A stretch of DNA of 37,463 nt from Candidatus Poribacteria bacterium (GTDB taxonomy: Bacteria; Poribacteria; WGA-4E; WGA-3G), in NCBI GenBank assembly GCA_026713385.1, contig JAPOOP010000325.1, positions 1 to 37,463 on the forward strand. The letters are read 5' to 3'. Below are positions 24,578 through 32,974 of the stretch, one piece after another; within the stretch, counting starts at the first letter, position 1, and each line of letters begins with the position of its first letter. The notes under the pieces are model-generated. The model did not search any database, was not told the DNA's origin, and saw nothing but the letters and a program-made list of their open reading frames with translations. The translations under genes and the position numbers were made by a program.

Positions 24578-27500
24578 GGGGATTTTGATAGCAACGATTG
24601 TCATATCGTCGTATTGTTCCGCTTCGCCGACGAAGATACTGATATCTTCGACGATGCTTTGAATTACTTCCGTTGCGGTGAAGCTATCAGGGATTTTTGA
24701 AACGGATTCCTTTAAACGTTCCGTTCCATACATATCTTCGTTTATATTGAGTGCCTCGATAAGACCATCCGTATGAAAAATTAGGATATCACCCTCATTT
24801 AAATCGAAAGTGACGGATTCATACTCTACCCTTTTCATACTGCCAAGTGGAAGGTCGCTGCTTTCAATTTCAATGATCTCCGCACCTCGTTTAAGAACAG
24901 GATACGGTTGTCCTCCATTCGCATAATCAACCCGTTTCTTATCTTCATCAAGAATAGCAAGGTTGAGCGCGATGAAACTCGGTCCGTACATGCGTGGTGA
25001 TAGCCCAGCATTGAGGTCGGTGAGAATGATGTCCGCTTCGGATTTGAAACGCGAGACTTCATAGAGCATCCCATTCGTTAGCACGGCATTCATCGCACCT
25101 CGCAACCCTTTTCCGGCAGCATCTGCTACCGCAATGGCGGTGTGTCCGTTCGCTACGGTGAGATAATCGTAAAAATCGCCGCCCACCTGCGTTGCGGGGA
25201 CGGATAATCCCGCGATATCAAACCCTTTCGTATCAGGTGCTTCGGTGGGTAGAAGTCCCATCTGAATATTCTGCGCTTCGCTCAACTCGGCACGGATACG
25301 CTGCATCTCCGCTTCTTCCCTTTGACGCACTTCGTTACTTAGCTGTAGGGTATGGCGTCGATTTACAACCAGGCGACCAATTAAAGTAAAGACGACAGTC
25401 ATAAAGATGAGGGTTGGGAGATATGTTCGCCAGCGCGTCCAGAGGGGTGGCGAAATACTAAAGTCCACCACTGCTGGTGTGTGTGTGTAGGGCCAGTCTT
25501 TGCGGAATGCCGTGACGAGGAAACTGTAATTACCCGCTTTGAGCCCTGTATATCGGATACGCAGAATCCCGTTCTGGTTTTGGAGTTCTTGGATAATGCT
25601 ACTGTCGCGCATGGGTTGTTGAGTTGCTTGCCCGGATGTAGTGGAAAGTGTCCACTCGTCGGATGGAGACCCAGAGCCTGTTGCCAGAAGAGAGAACTCC
25701 TCTGCCGAAACATTCGTCCATGTAGGGGAGTCCAGCCCGATTAATTTAAATCGATAAGAGAGACCTTCTCGGAGTGGACTGATACCTTGAATATTAAATA
25801 TCTTAGTTCCATGTGACGGTAGCGTTAAACTGGATGAGAGGTCGGTGTAAGTTTTATCCGATTCAAGAGCGGTGAGTCGACATTCTGGAAGTCCGCCACG
25901 CGTAGGTGTATATTGCGTGACGCCTCCTTCAGTTGTGAACCAAATATCTTTATTTGCAGATTGGTGAATTTTTGAGATATTGTTATGGGCGAGACCGTCT
26001 TTTGTTGTGAGGTTATAAAAGGTTTCACCGTCATATCGGACAGTGCCACCGCCCCATGTCGCGAACCATATATTTCCACGGCTATCCTCCATAACATCTT
26101 TCACGTTGTCAACGAGAAAGCCATCCTCTTTTGTTGTATAGATTCTGGCTTTTTTCCCATCATAGCGGACAACCCCGCGAGATGTTGCTAACCAGAGAAC
26201 CCCTTCTTGAGTGGTTAGAGAGTCTTGGAGTTCAGCAAGCTCAATCTCCTCAAGAGAAATGAGTGCTATGCCGTGATATGTTTTGAGGGCATCCGAGAAA
26301 AGAAAAGTTATTCGGTTATTTTGCTGTTTCGGATCTTTCCAAACAGCAAGCGGGACTGATCTGGACTCCCCGTCCATCAGAATCGGTCTACCGAGTTCAG
26401 TATCACTCCAAAGTGTCAATTTTCCTGTGGCTGCGTTGAAAAACCATTTGCTTCCCGAAGCGGTTTTTAACAGCTTCGTTGCTTTAAGGGGAAGGGTTTC
26501 AGGTTTACCAATGCGAGTTATAGACGTTGTGGTGTTAATTTCTTTCGGATAGCGCAGAACCGTTCCGTTATCAAAGTGCACCCATAATCTGTCGTTGACA
26601 TCTCTGTATAGGTCGGTGATAGCGGCTGTGCCGAACTCTATTGGAGCTATTGAAGTAGGGGTAGTGTTCGGACCGATTTCTTGAAAGGGAATTCTCTGAA
26701 AGCCGGTGGCTGTAAACTGTAATAATCCTGTTGCGTCCGCTTTAAAGATGTGCCCTCCGAAAGCCATCCAAGTATGTTTTCCTTCGTGAATGAGAACATT
26801 AGTGCTGGTATCTGAGCGTTCCCCGCCAGGACCAATTATTGTTCGGATGGGAATAGAAACTTGACCGAATTTTCCATTTGCGTACCGAAAGAACGTATAT
26901 CGTAATCGCGTGGAACTGCCGCTCGTCCCCGGTTCGTCAATAAACCAGACGTGCCCACCAACTTCAAATATTTTTTCGATCTCAGTCCGAGTTAACCGAA
27001 CGCGCTCCCTGTTTCTCGGATCAGTTTGGGAGACAGACGATGGATCAGTTTGAACTGAACTTGCTCTGAAAATATGTGTGGTAAGTTCTTCTGATTCTGC
27101 ATCATAACGTGCAACACCTCCAGGCACACTGAACCAGAGGTAACCTCGACTGTCCTCAAATATCATCCGCACTCTGTTGGTGCCGAGTCCAGCATGTGTG
27201 CTAATGGCAGGTGTCGGGTCAAATGCTGTTACCCCATTATCGTGTCCAAACCACAATTTACCGTCTATGGCTTCAAAGATCATATGAATCCCCTCAACGC
27301 CAAGTCCACTATTGATTCTATCGGGCATTGGGGTGAGGTCGCTGTGGTACTGATGCGCTCCACTTTCGTCGGTAAACCATAGATTCCCCCATTCATCCTC
27401 GAGTTCAAGAAAGCCTGATAGGTTTCCGTGCCGAGAGCCATCCCACCATCTTGTAGTGCGTCCATCGCTGAACCAGACTCGATCTTTCGTATCATTCCGA

Positions 27501-28450
27501 ATTGATGCCAGCCTCTGAATTGATGAAGGTCTGATTCCTGAAGATTCGCTGGGTCCCCAAACTAAAGGGAGGATCTGCTCAAATGTTTCCCCGTCAAACC
27601 GCAAAAGAAGATTGTAGCCGCCGAACCAAAGGTTTCCAGAGGGATCTTCGCCTATGGTTTCTATGGTACTCACAGCGTTAAAGCTTGATGTGTCATAACG
27701 CGTGAATCCAGCATTGGGGTGAATACGCGGTGTTTTCTCTTCTGTTTTGTCGCTTGCGTCATCACTATCTTGGATTTTTAAGGGGTCCTGTACCCAACGA
27801 TTCTCTCGAAAACTCAGTATTACACCGTGCTGCTGTTCTTCTCCTTCGCTTCCGCCGATCCAAATCGTTCCGTCTTCGCTTTGAAAGATAACGTTTATCG
27901 TCAAATCCGTTGAGCGGAGCAGATCTTCACCTATAATTTCGTTTGGATGTGCTTGTGGTAGGCGTTGAACGCCTGGGGTGATGTACTTCGTTAGTTGCTG
28001 ATTCTCACCAACCCATATATCGCCATGTTCGTCAACGATCAGCGAATTCCCTGTGCCGATGAGGTTAATCGAAGAGCCATCAAACCAACTTACCCGCCCT
28101 GAGTTTTCTGAACGTAAGTGTGTGAGAAACCAGATATGTCCCCATTTATCTTCAACGATTTGTTGGGTTTGTCCGAGTAGCGCGCCTGGTCCAACGTTGG
28201 ATGTAGGCGCGTTCTCAGAAGTGTCCAAAGATCCAACATAGGATTCAAACCTGTTCCCATCAAATCGACTCACGCCACCCCGATCGGAACCGAACCAGAG
28301 GCCGCCCCGACTGTCCTGAAAAATGACAGGAACAACTGGACCTACCAATCCATCTGCAACGGTGTAGGTATGGATTTGCTCAGACTTCGTCTCGATACAG
28401 ACAAGAACCGTAAAAAAAACTATGCTAAAAATTAAAATGGCGTTTTTCAT
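24572..28450 (-). CDS. Reg_prop/Y_Y_Y sensor with SpoIIE-type PP2C phosphatase output
   Basis: 1292 residues. A signal sequence (first about 24) is followed by two-component-regulator propeller repeats (VIFQDSRGGLWFGSDRGGVSRFDG, core DSRGGLWFGSDRGGVSR, and many W-x-G-T/E-x-G-V repeats) through residue about 900. A Y_Y_Y domain covers about 905-1020 (LREGLSYRFKLIGLDSPTW, GNYSFLVTAFRKD). Then come a single membrane helix (LIFMTVVFTLIGRLVV) and a coiled coil (HTLQLSNEVRQREEAEMQRI). The C-terminal SpoIIE/PPM phosphatase follows: VGGDFYDY, VADAAGKGLRGA, FHTDGLIEAL and QYDDMTIVAI. The metal-binding Asp residues are all present, so activity is likely. The usual output of such receptors is a histidine kinase; here it is a phosphatase, probably acting on an anti-sigma-factor antagonist. 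It is bracketed by inverted CCGCAAGG motifs: one is its leader, the other supplies its stop. Confidence 0.92.
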   Translation of the reverse strand: MKNAILIFSIVFFTVLVCIETKSEQIHTYTVADGLVGPVVPVIFQDSRGGLWFGSDRGGVSRFDGNRFESYVGSLDTSENAPTSNVGPGALLGQTQQIVEDKWGHIWFLTHLRSENSGRVSWFDGSSINLIGTGNSLIVDEHGDIWVGENQQLTKYITPGVQRLPQAHPNEIIGEDLLRSTDLTINVIFQSEDGTIWIGGSEGEEQQHGVILSFRENRWVQDPLKIQDSDDASDKTEEKTPRIHPNAGFTRYDTSSFNAVSTIETIGEDPSGNLWFGGYNLLLRFDGETFEQILPLVWGPSESSGIRPSSIQRLASIRNDTKDRVWFSDGRTTRWWDGSRHGNLSGFLELEDEWGNLWFTDESGAHQYHSDLTPMPDRINSGLGVEGIHMIFEAIDGKLWFGHDNGVTAFDPTPAISTHAGLGTNRVRMIFEDSRGYLWFSVPGGVARYDAESEELTTHIFRASSVQTDPSSVSQTDPRNRERVRLTRTEIEKIFEVGGHVWFIDEPGTSGSSTRLRYTFFRYANGKFGQVSIPIRTIIGPGGERSDTSTNVLIHEGKHTWMAFGGHIFKADATGLLQFTATGFQRIPFQEIGPNTTPTSIAPIEFGTAAITDLYRDVNDRLWVHFDNGTVLRYPKEINTTTSITRIGKPETLPLKATKLLKTASGSKWFFNAATGKLTLWSDTELGRPILMDGESRSVPLAVWKDPKQQNNRITFLFSDALKTYHGIALISLEEIELAELQDSLTTQEGVLWLATSRGVVRYDGKKARIYTTKEDGFLVDNVKDVMEDSRGNIWFATWGGGTVRYDGETFYNLTTKDGLAHNNISKIHQSANKDIWFTTEGGVTQYTPTRGGLPECRLTALESDKTYTDLSSSLTLPSHGTKIFNIQGISPLREGLSYRFKLIGLDSPTWTNVSAEEFSLLATGSGSPSDEWTLSTTSGQATQQPMRDSSIIQELQNQNGILRIRYTGLKAGNYSFLVTAFRKDWPYTHTPAVVDFSISPPLWTRWRTYLPTLIFMTVVFTLIGRLVVNRRHTLQLSNEVRQREEAEMQRIRAELSEAQNIQMGLLPTEAPDTKGFDIAGLSVPATQVGGDFYDYLTVANGHTAIAVADAAGKGLRGAMNAVLTNGMLYEVSRFKSEADIILTDLNAGLSPRMYGPSFIALNLAILDEDKKRVDYANGGQPYPVLKRGAEIIEIESSDLPLGSMKRVEYESVTFDLNEGDILIFHTDGLIEALNINEDMYGTERLKESVSKIPDSFTATEVIQSIVEDISIFVGEAEQYDDMTIVAIKIPF

Positions 28451-28470
28451 ATTTTAATTTTACCTTGCAG
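28451..28470 (-). repeat. CCGCAAGG-type leader motif of the sensor gene
   Basis: On the minus strand CTGCAAGGTAAAATTAAAAT is followed directly by the ATG at 28450. It differs by one base in the CCGCAAGG core from the exact copies. GCAAGG is the ribosome-binding site. Confidence 0.8.
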
Positions 28471-28563
28471 AGTAATGAGGTGAATGTGGAACTTTGATGC
28501 CTATTCCTCAAATCCGCCCTCCACTACGTTACGGGCTTACGGTTTGGTTTTATCTTTAATTTT

Positions 28564-28577
28564 CTGTCCGAAGACAG
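28564..28577. terminator. Small UUCG-tetraloop hairpin downstream of dapL
   Basis: On the minus strand CTGTC-TTCG-GACAG, a 5-bp stem closed by a C(UUCG)G tetraloop, an unusually stable RNA fold. It lies about 100 bases past the dapL stop. The following minus-strand bases are A-rich, not a T-run, so calling it a terminator is tentative. Confidence 0.3.
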
Positions 28578-28582
28578 CAGTT

Positions 28583-28686
28583 TGCAACAACGGCACAGGT
28601 TTTTGCTTGGGCGTTTCCCTTGGATATACGAAAAGGCACATGAAATCATTAACCCACCTGACCGAACCGCAAGGTAAAATTAAAAA
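28583..28686 (+). repeat. Dispersed hairpin repeat, copy C
   Basis: Begins TGCAACAACGGCACAGG, contains GGGCGTTTCCC, and ends CCGCAAGGTAAAATTAAAAA (28667-28686). The motif overlaps the TAA stop (28680-28682) of the minus-strand dapL. Shorter than copies A and B because the right inner arm is missing. Confidence 0.75.
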
Positions 28687-29849
28687 TCGCGAATACGCGA
28701 AATTGCTTCCGTAATCACTGCGTCTGGATACGTAAGGGATATCCTGAAGTAGCCTTCGCTCCATTGTCCATATCCGAGACCTGGTGTTACCACAACCCCT
28801 GTTTCCTCAAGCAGTGCCGTTGCAAAGGCACGACTTGAACCGTTGAAGCGCTCGGGGACTGGTGCCCAGACATAGATTGTCGCTTTCGGTTTCTCGATTG
28901 CCCAGCCGCTGTCTGTGAGGGCATCCACTACCATATCTCGGCGTTTTTGATAAACTACATTTATCGCTGGTGTAATCTCGTCTGCTATTGAGAGTGCCTT
29001 TGCACCTGCGAATTGAAGCGAGCGGAGTGAGCCGTTATCGATATTGTCTTTCACCGCTTTGACTGCACCAACAACCGTTGGGTTGCCAACGACAAATCCC
29101 AAGCGCCATCCTGTCATATTGAACGCTTTGCTTAATGAGAAAAACTCAACGGCTACTTCAGCGGCACCTTCTACCTGCAATATGCTTGGTGAACGATAAC
29201 CGTCGTAGGTATTTTCACTATAGGCGTTGTCGTGTGCAATGAGGATGTTATTTTGTCTGCCAAATTCCACAGCACGCTCGAAAAAATCGAGGTCGGCAGT
29301 GGCTGTTGTTGGGTTGTTTGGATAGTTGATCCAGAGGACTTTTGCCAGTCGTTTCACTTCATCAGGGATAGCGTCAAAGTCGACGTAGAAATCGTTTTCT
29401 CGCAGAAGCGGGGCATAGTAGGTCGTCGCACTGGCAAAGACGTGTCCGATGTTGTAGGTAGGATAACCTGGACTCGCCGCTATACCAATATCACCCGGAT
29501 TGAGTATACCGAGTGCCATTTTGACGATCGCGTCTTTACTACCGAGCGTTGTCACTACCTGATCATCAGATAGCGTAATTCCGTAACGGTGTTGATAAAA
29601 GTCGAGCACTGCCTGTGGAAAATCGTCAACAGGGTTATCGCACCCGTAACGGTGGCGATCGGAGTCTTCAGGGTTTTGGATCGTGCTACACAAAGTTTCG
29701 ACGACTGGATCCGGTGTTGGGATATCCGGGTCACCGATGCCGAGGCTAATCACGTCTACGCCTCGTGCTTGTGCCGACTGCATTTTTTGGCGCAAATCTA
29801 CAAAGAGATAGGGTGGAAGTTTCTGTAACCGTTCTGCGATTGTGATCAT
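28680..29849 (-). CDS. dapL: LL-diaminopimelate aminotransferase (DapL)
   Basis: 389 residues, a fold-type I PLP aminotransferase. Schiff-base Lys is K241 in SLSKAFNMTGWRLGF; other PLP contacts are YPNNPT (176-181), D207 and Y210. DapL-type features are ISLGIGDPDIPTP near the start and FVDLRQKM before it. The enzyme converts tetrahydrodipicolinate directly to LL-2,6-diaminopimelate with glutamate as amino donor, bypassing the acyl intermediates, for lysine and peptidoglycan. Two dapB genes lie 3-5 kb away on the same strand, which strengthens the assignment over a general aspartate aminotransferase. The start is preceded by TTAGGAG (distance about 15), then ATTAAAAAT as in the leader motif. 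The stop codon lies in repeat copy C. Confidence 0.85.
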   Translation of the reverse strand: MITIAERLQKLPPYLFVDLRQKMQSAQARGVDVISLGIGDPDIPTPDPVVETLCSTIQNPEDSDRHRYGCDNPVDDFPQAVLDFYQHRYGITLSDDQVVTTLGSKDAIVKMALGILNPGDIGIAASPGYPTYNIGHVFASATTYYAPLLRENDFYVDFDAIPDEVKRLAKVLWINYPNNPTTATADLDFFERAVEFGRQNNILIAHDNAYSENTYDGYRSPSILQVEGAAEVAVEFFSLSKAFNMTGWRLGFVVGNPTVVGAVKAVKDNIDNGSLRSLQFAGAKALSIADEITPAINVVYQKRRDMVVDALTDSGWAIEKPKATIYVWAPVPERFNGSSRAFATALLEETGVVVTPGLGYGQWSEGYFRISLTYPDAVITEAISRIRDF

Positions 29850-29880
29850 ATTTTTAATTATAAACTCCTAAGTTAATAAA

Positions 29881-30624
29881 TTATTTCAGATGAAGGATTG
29901 ACTGCTGGGTTTCGTTGAGGCTTTCCATAACGTTTGGACTGAAGTGCAAACCTTGACCGCCCCAATCTGGCATATAGCCGATGCTATAGCAGTAATAGAG
30001 CGTACGACGCGGTTTGTCGGAAACATTGATAACAGATCCGTGTGTGAGTGCCTCCGTAAAAATAATGGCATCTCCTGCTTTCGCTGGAATCGGGGTCAAC
30101 ACAGGGTTTTCATCGGGATGGCTTCCCCAAGGCTTAGGGAAATTGCTCTTATGTGCACCCGGTATAACAGCAAAACACCCGTCCTCAACATCACAATCCA
30201 GCATCGGAAAAACAGCTTTTGTTAAAGTTGATACCATCTCTCCGTTCTTGCAATGGTACTGACATTTCGGGATAATCGGTGTGCCGTGCATGTGCAACCC
30301 CGTATAGCCACCACCCCACCGGTAAATTGTGTAGGTATGGTTGAGTCGATACGGACCACCGGTTACACCATAAATTACGTCGAGTACCTCCGGAATATCG
30401 ATCAGCGCGTTAAAGGTACTGTCCGCCTCCAAAATGTTGGAGATATAGAGTTCTTTCTCGGTTCGCTGTGTGCCAAGGCACAGTGGGGGCGGATAGTCGT
30501 CCGGTGGCATATTCTCGTACTGATCTAACACAGCGTTACACGCGTCGACGACTGTTTGTGGGATAACACCCTTCAGAACGATGAAGCCTTGCAGATCAAA
30601 TAGATATTTTTGTTCGTCTGTCAT
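29881..30624 (-). CDS. PhyH-family Fe(II)/2-oxoglutarate dioxygenase-like protein
   Basis: 247 residues. The phytanoyl-CoA dioxygenase-type layout is present: FDLQGFIVLKGVI near the N-terminus, the metal region GLHMHGTPI (H111-x-H113 where most members have H-x-D), DVEDGCFAVIPGAHKSNFP (DGCFAVIPGAHKSN) as the conserved core, GDAIIFTEALTHGSVIN with the distal His H195, and RRTLYYCY as the 2-oxoglutarate Arg. It is cytoplasmic. The Asp-to-His change may alter metal handling or define a separate subfamily. The PhyH family is strongly expanded in poribacteria-like genomes. The product and substrate are unknown. GGAGG precedes the ATG by about 14 bases. It lies between dapL and the YCF48-like lipoprotein. 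Confidence 0.85.
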   Translation of the reverse strand: MTDEQKYLFDLQGFIVLKGVIPQTVVDACNAVLDQYENMPPDDYPPPLCLGTQRTEKELYISNILEADSTFNALIDIPEVLDVIYGVTGGPYRLNHTYTIYRWGGGYTGLHMHGTPIIPKCQYHCKNGEMVSTLTKAVFPMLDCDVEDGCFAVIPGAHKSNFPKPWGSHPDENPVLTPIPAKAGDAIIFTEALTHGSVINVSDKPRRTLYYCYSIGYMPDWGGQGLHFSPNVMESLNETQQSILHLK

Positions 30625-30748
30625 TTTTTTACTCTAAGCCTCCGAGTTGCCCTCCACTACGTGTCGGACAGGTGTCTGGTACAGTTCACACTGGGATTGT
30701 CTGTTCGGACTTAATCGAGAACTACCGTGAAACGAAGTGGAACGGTTT

Positions 30749-30797
30749 AACCATCAACTCGACTTCGTTATAAATGTTAAAGCACGAGTTGATGATT
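30749..30797. repeat. Palindromic repeat, copy 1, downstream of the YCF48-like gene
   Basis: CATCAACTCG (30752-30761) pairs perfectly with CGAGTTGATG (30785-30794). The loop TTATAAATGTTAAAGCA is similar to the copy at 32834-32890, in the same orientation. Confidence 0.8.
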
Positions 30798-30825
30798 AAC
30801 AGATTTAATAGTTTAAAAAATCTAT

Positions 30826-32889
30826 TCACGGAACAGCTTCATATCTGAGAATTGTTCCGTTTTGTCCAACCACCCATCCGCTACGTGTGCTGCTTATGTG
30901 GATAGCTTTCAGATCCGTTCTGGTATCTGTGTGCTGAGGTCTCCAATTTTGTCCGCTGTCCTTTGTGTGAAGAACGAGTCCCTCTTTTCCAACGATCCAA
31001 CCTTCTGTTGCTGAGATAAAAAATACGTCGTCAAGGAAATTGCCGGTATAACTCTCTTGACGTTGCCATGTTTTTCCACCGTTCTCAGTATGCAGGATCA
31101 ACCCATCCATACCCAAACTGCGTAAATCTAATCCTACAACCCACCCGATTTCTGGCGTGACGAAGGTGACAGCGTCTAAGAAAAAAGATGGGTAACGCCT
31201 ACTGACAGATGACAACTTCCAATTGGCACCACCGTCAATTGTAGAGAGCATTGTCCCGTTCATGCCGACTGCCCAGCCACGCTGTATGGAGGTGAAATGG
31301 ACGTCAAAGAGGTTCCAGCTCGTTCCACTCTTTTGCTGTCGCCATGTTTTTCCTCCATTATCCGTGTGGATGATTTCGCCGCCGCTTCCGACACACCATC
31401 CATTTTTTTCGTCTGCAAAGAAAACACCGAGTAGGTCCTGCTGTGTCCCCGAAATTTGCCGTTGCCAGACGCTTCCGCCGTTTGTGGTATGCAGAACGAC
31501 ACCGGCTTCTGCAACCGCCCATCCTATTTGTGCGGACACGAAATACGTTGCACCGAAACACTCAGTCGTACGGCTATCTTGCGCGCTCCATACAACCCCG
31601 CCATCTTCGGTTCGTAGAATCGCACCCCGGTCACCGACAACGTATCCTTCATCCGGTGAAATAGCACATACACCCACCAGAAGATGACTCGGACTTGATT
31701 GTGATTCCCATGTCACACCAGCGTTGCGAGTGTGCAGAATTGTGCCGTTTTCACCGACTGCCCAACCGATTTGCTGAGAGATGAAGTCAACACCCAACAG
31801 GACAGCGTCTGCACTGTTGTGAAAGCGGGGACCGCCGCGTTGATGTTTCCATTTTTCTTTTCCACCAGACGAAGTGTGGAGAATCACCCCTAAGTCACCG
31901 ACAATCCAGCCGTTTTGGGCATCTACAAAGTCAATATCGTAAAGTGTAAAGGTATGCAGTGGTTCATTGCCGAGGTAATCCGGTTGTCCGTAGTCACTTT
32001 TGTGGCGTTCGTTGGTTCCGCGAGTAACGAATTTCCACGTGTGCCCACCATCGGTTGTTATGAAGACGCTCCGTCGGTCGCCGACAACCCAACCCGTCTG
32101 TGAGTCTATGAAATGGAGGTTGAACAGGGCAACTTCCGTCTCAAATTGGACTTCCCAAGTTTCTCCGCCATTGGTTGTCCGATAGATGGAACCGGCGTTT
32201 CCCGAATTTGCTGATGTCGGTGTGTTATAGGTGACGATCCATCCCTGATTTTCGTCTACAAAATGAACCCCTTTCAATGACTTTCCATCGAACACCATTC
32301 TATCAGTCTTTGTGAAAGTCTGTCCGCTGTCGGTCGTTTTTAGAACTGTGCCCCAGTCGCCGACGATCCAACCTGTTCCTTCGCCAATAAAAAGATCATG
32401 CAGATTATTTTCCGTACCGGTTTCAATATGCTGCCATGTCTGCCCCGCGTCGATTGTATGGATCAGAACACCGCCTTCGCCTATACACCAGCCTTCTAAT
32501 GCCGAATGAAAGTACACGTTTCGCAGAGGTTTGCTGAAAACGCCACTGTGCTGCCGGTGCCATGTTCGTCCGCCGTCGTCTGTATAAATAATGAGGCTCT
32601 CCGGGCCTTCTCCAGGATCGGCTCCAGGCGTTACGTCTACAGAGTTACCAACTGCCCACCCCTGCTTTTCAGAAATGAAATGTACATCGTATAGGTGTGA
32701 ACTCCAATCGCCTTCCATGACAGTTTTCCATTCGTACCGGACCTGTCTCTTGGACGCTGTTTGTTCACAGCCAACCAAAAATAGAATACCGATGAATAGC
32801 AGAATAAAATAGTTGTGAGTTATCAGTAGTCGGTTTTGACCATCAACTCGCCTCTGTTCATAAGTGTTAAAGCGCGACTTAATGGTCAA
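30826..32889 (-). CDS. YCF48-like/BNR double-propeller lipoprotein (14 repeats)
   Basis: About 690 residues. The start is uncertain: the frame is open to 33018 but that part is translated simple repeat (FQFSVFSFQ) overlapping dapB, and the given TTG at 32889 lacks a Shine-Dalgarno. A lipoprotein signal follows (YFILLFIGILFLVGC, lipobox LVGC). The rest consists of 14 repeats of the pattern x-G-W-x-V-G-x-x-G-x-I-x-H-T-x-D-G-G-x-T-W, for example QIGWAVGENGTILHTRNAG and TEGWIVGKEGLVLHTKDSG. Fourteen equals two seven-bladed propellers. YCF48/Hcf136 members help assemble photosystem II in cyanobacteria; here no photosynthesis genes are seen, so a generic binding role on the outer membrane is likely. 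It is bracketed by two copies of a hairpin repeat. Confidence 0.82.
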   Translation of the reverse strand: MTIKSRFNTYEQRRVDGQNRLLITHNYFILLFIGILFLVGCEQTASKRQVRYEWKTVMEGDWSSHLYDVHFISEKQGWAVGNSVDVTPGADPGEGPESLIIYTDDGGRTWHRQHSGVFSKPLRNVYFHSALEGWCIGEGGVLIHTIDAGQTWQHIETGTENNLHDLFIGEGTGWIVGDWGTVLKTTDSGQTFTKTDRMVFDGKSLKGVHFVDENQGWIVTYNTPTSANSGNAGSIYRTTNGGETWEVQFETEVALFNLHFIDSQTGWVVGDRRSVFITTDGGHTWKFVTRGTNERHKSDYGQPDYLGNEPLHTFTLYDIDFVDAQNGWIVGDLGVILHTSSGGKEKWKHQRGGPRFHNSADAVLLGVDFISQQIGWAVGENGTILHTRNAGVTWESQSSPSHLLVGVCAISPDEGYVVGDRGAILRTEDGGVVWSAQDSRTTECFGATYFVSAQIGWAVAEAGVVLHTTNGGSVWQRQISGTQQDLLGVFFADEKNGWCVGSGGEIIHTDNGGKTWRQQKSGTSWNLFDVHFTSIQRGWAVGMNGTMLSTIDGGANWKLSSVSRRYPSFFLDAVTFVTPEIGWVVGLDLRSLGMDGLILHTENGGKTWQRQESYTGNFLDDVFFISATEGWIVGKEGLVLHTKDSGQNWRPQHTDTRTDLKAIHISSTRSGWVVGQNGTILRYEAVP

Positions 32890-32890
32890 A
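32834..32890. repeat. Palindromic repeat, copy 2, at the 5' end of the YCF48-like gene
   Basis: TTTTGACCATCAACTCG (32834-32850) pairs with CGACTTAATGGTCAAA (32875-32890) with two mismatches. The loop contains CATAAGTGTTAAAGCG. Similar to 30749-30797, same orientation. It falls between the open frame and the lipoprotein signal, so it may have replaced the original start region. Confidence 0.78.
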
Positions 32891-32940
32891 GTTAATTTTT
32901 GCAGCAGTTGCGTATTGTACGCATACCACAAACATCTCTT

Positions 32941-32970
32941 TAACTGAAAACTGAAAACTGAAAACTGAAA
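32941..32970. repeat. ACTGAAA tandem repeat
   Basis: Four near-perfect 7-base ACTGAAA units after the dapB stop. Translated in the YCF48-like frame it gives FQFSVFSFQ, a sign that that N-terminal extension is not real protein. Confidence 0.85.
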
Positions 32971-32974
32971 ACCA

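Noticed and set aside
32941-32970. CRISPR array
   Set aside because: Only four 7-base units without spacers; a simple tandem repeat.
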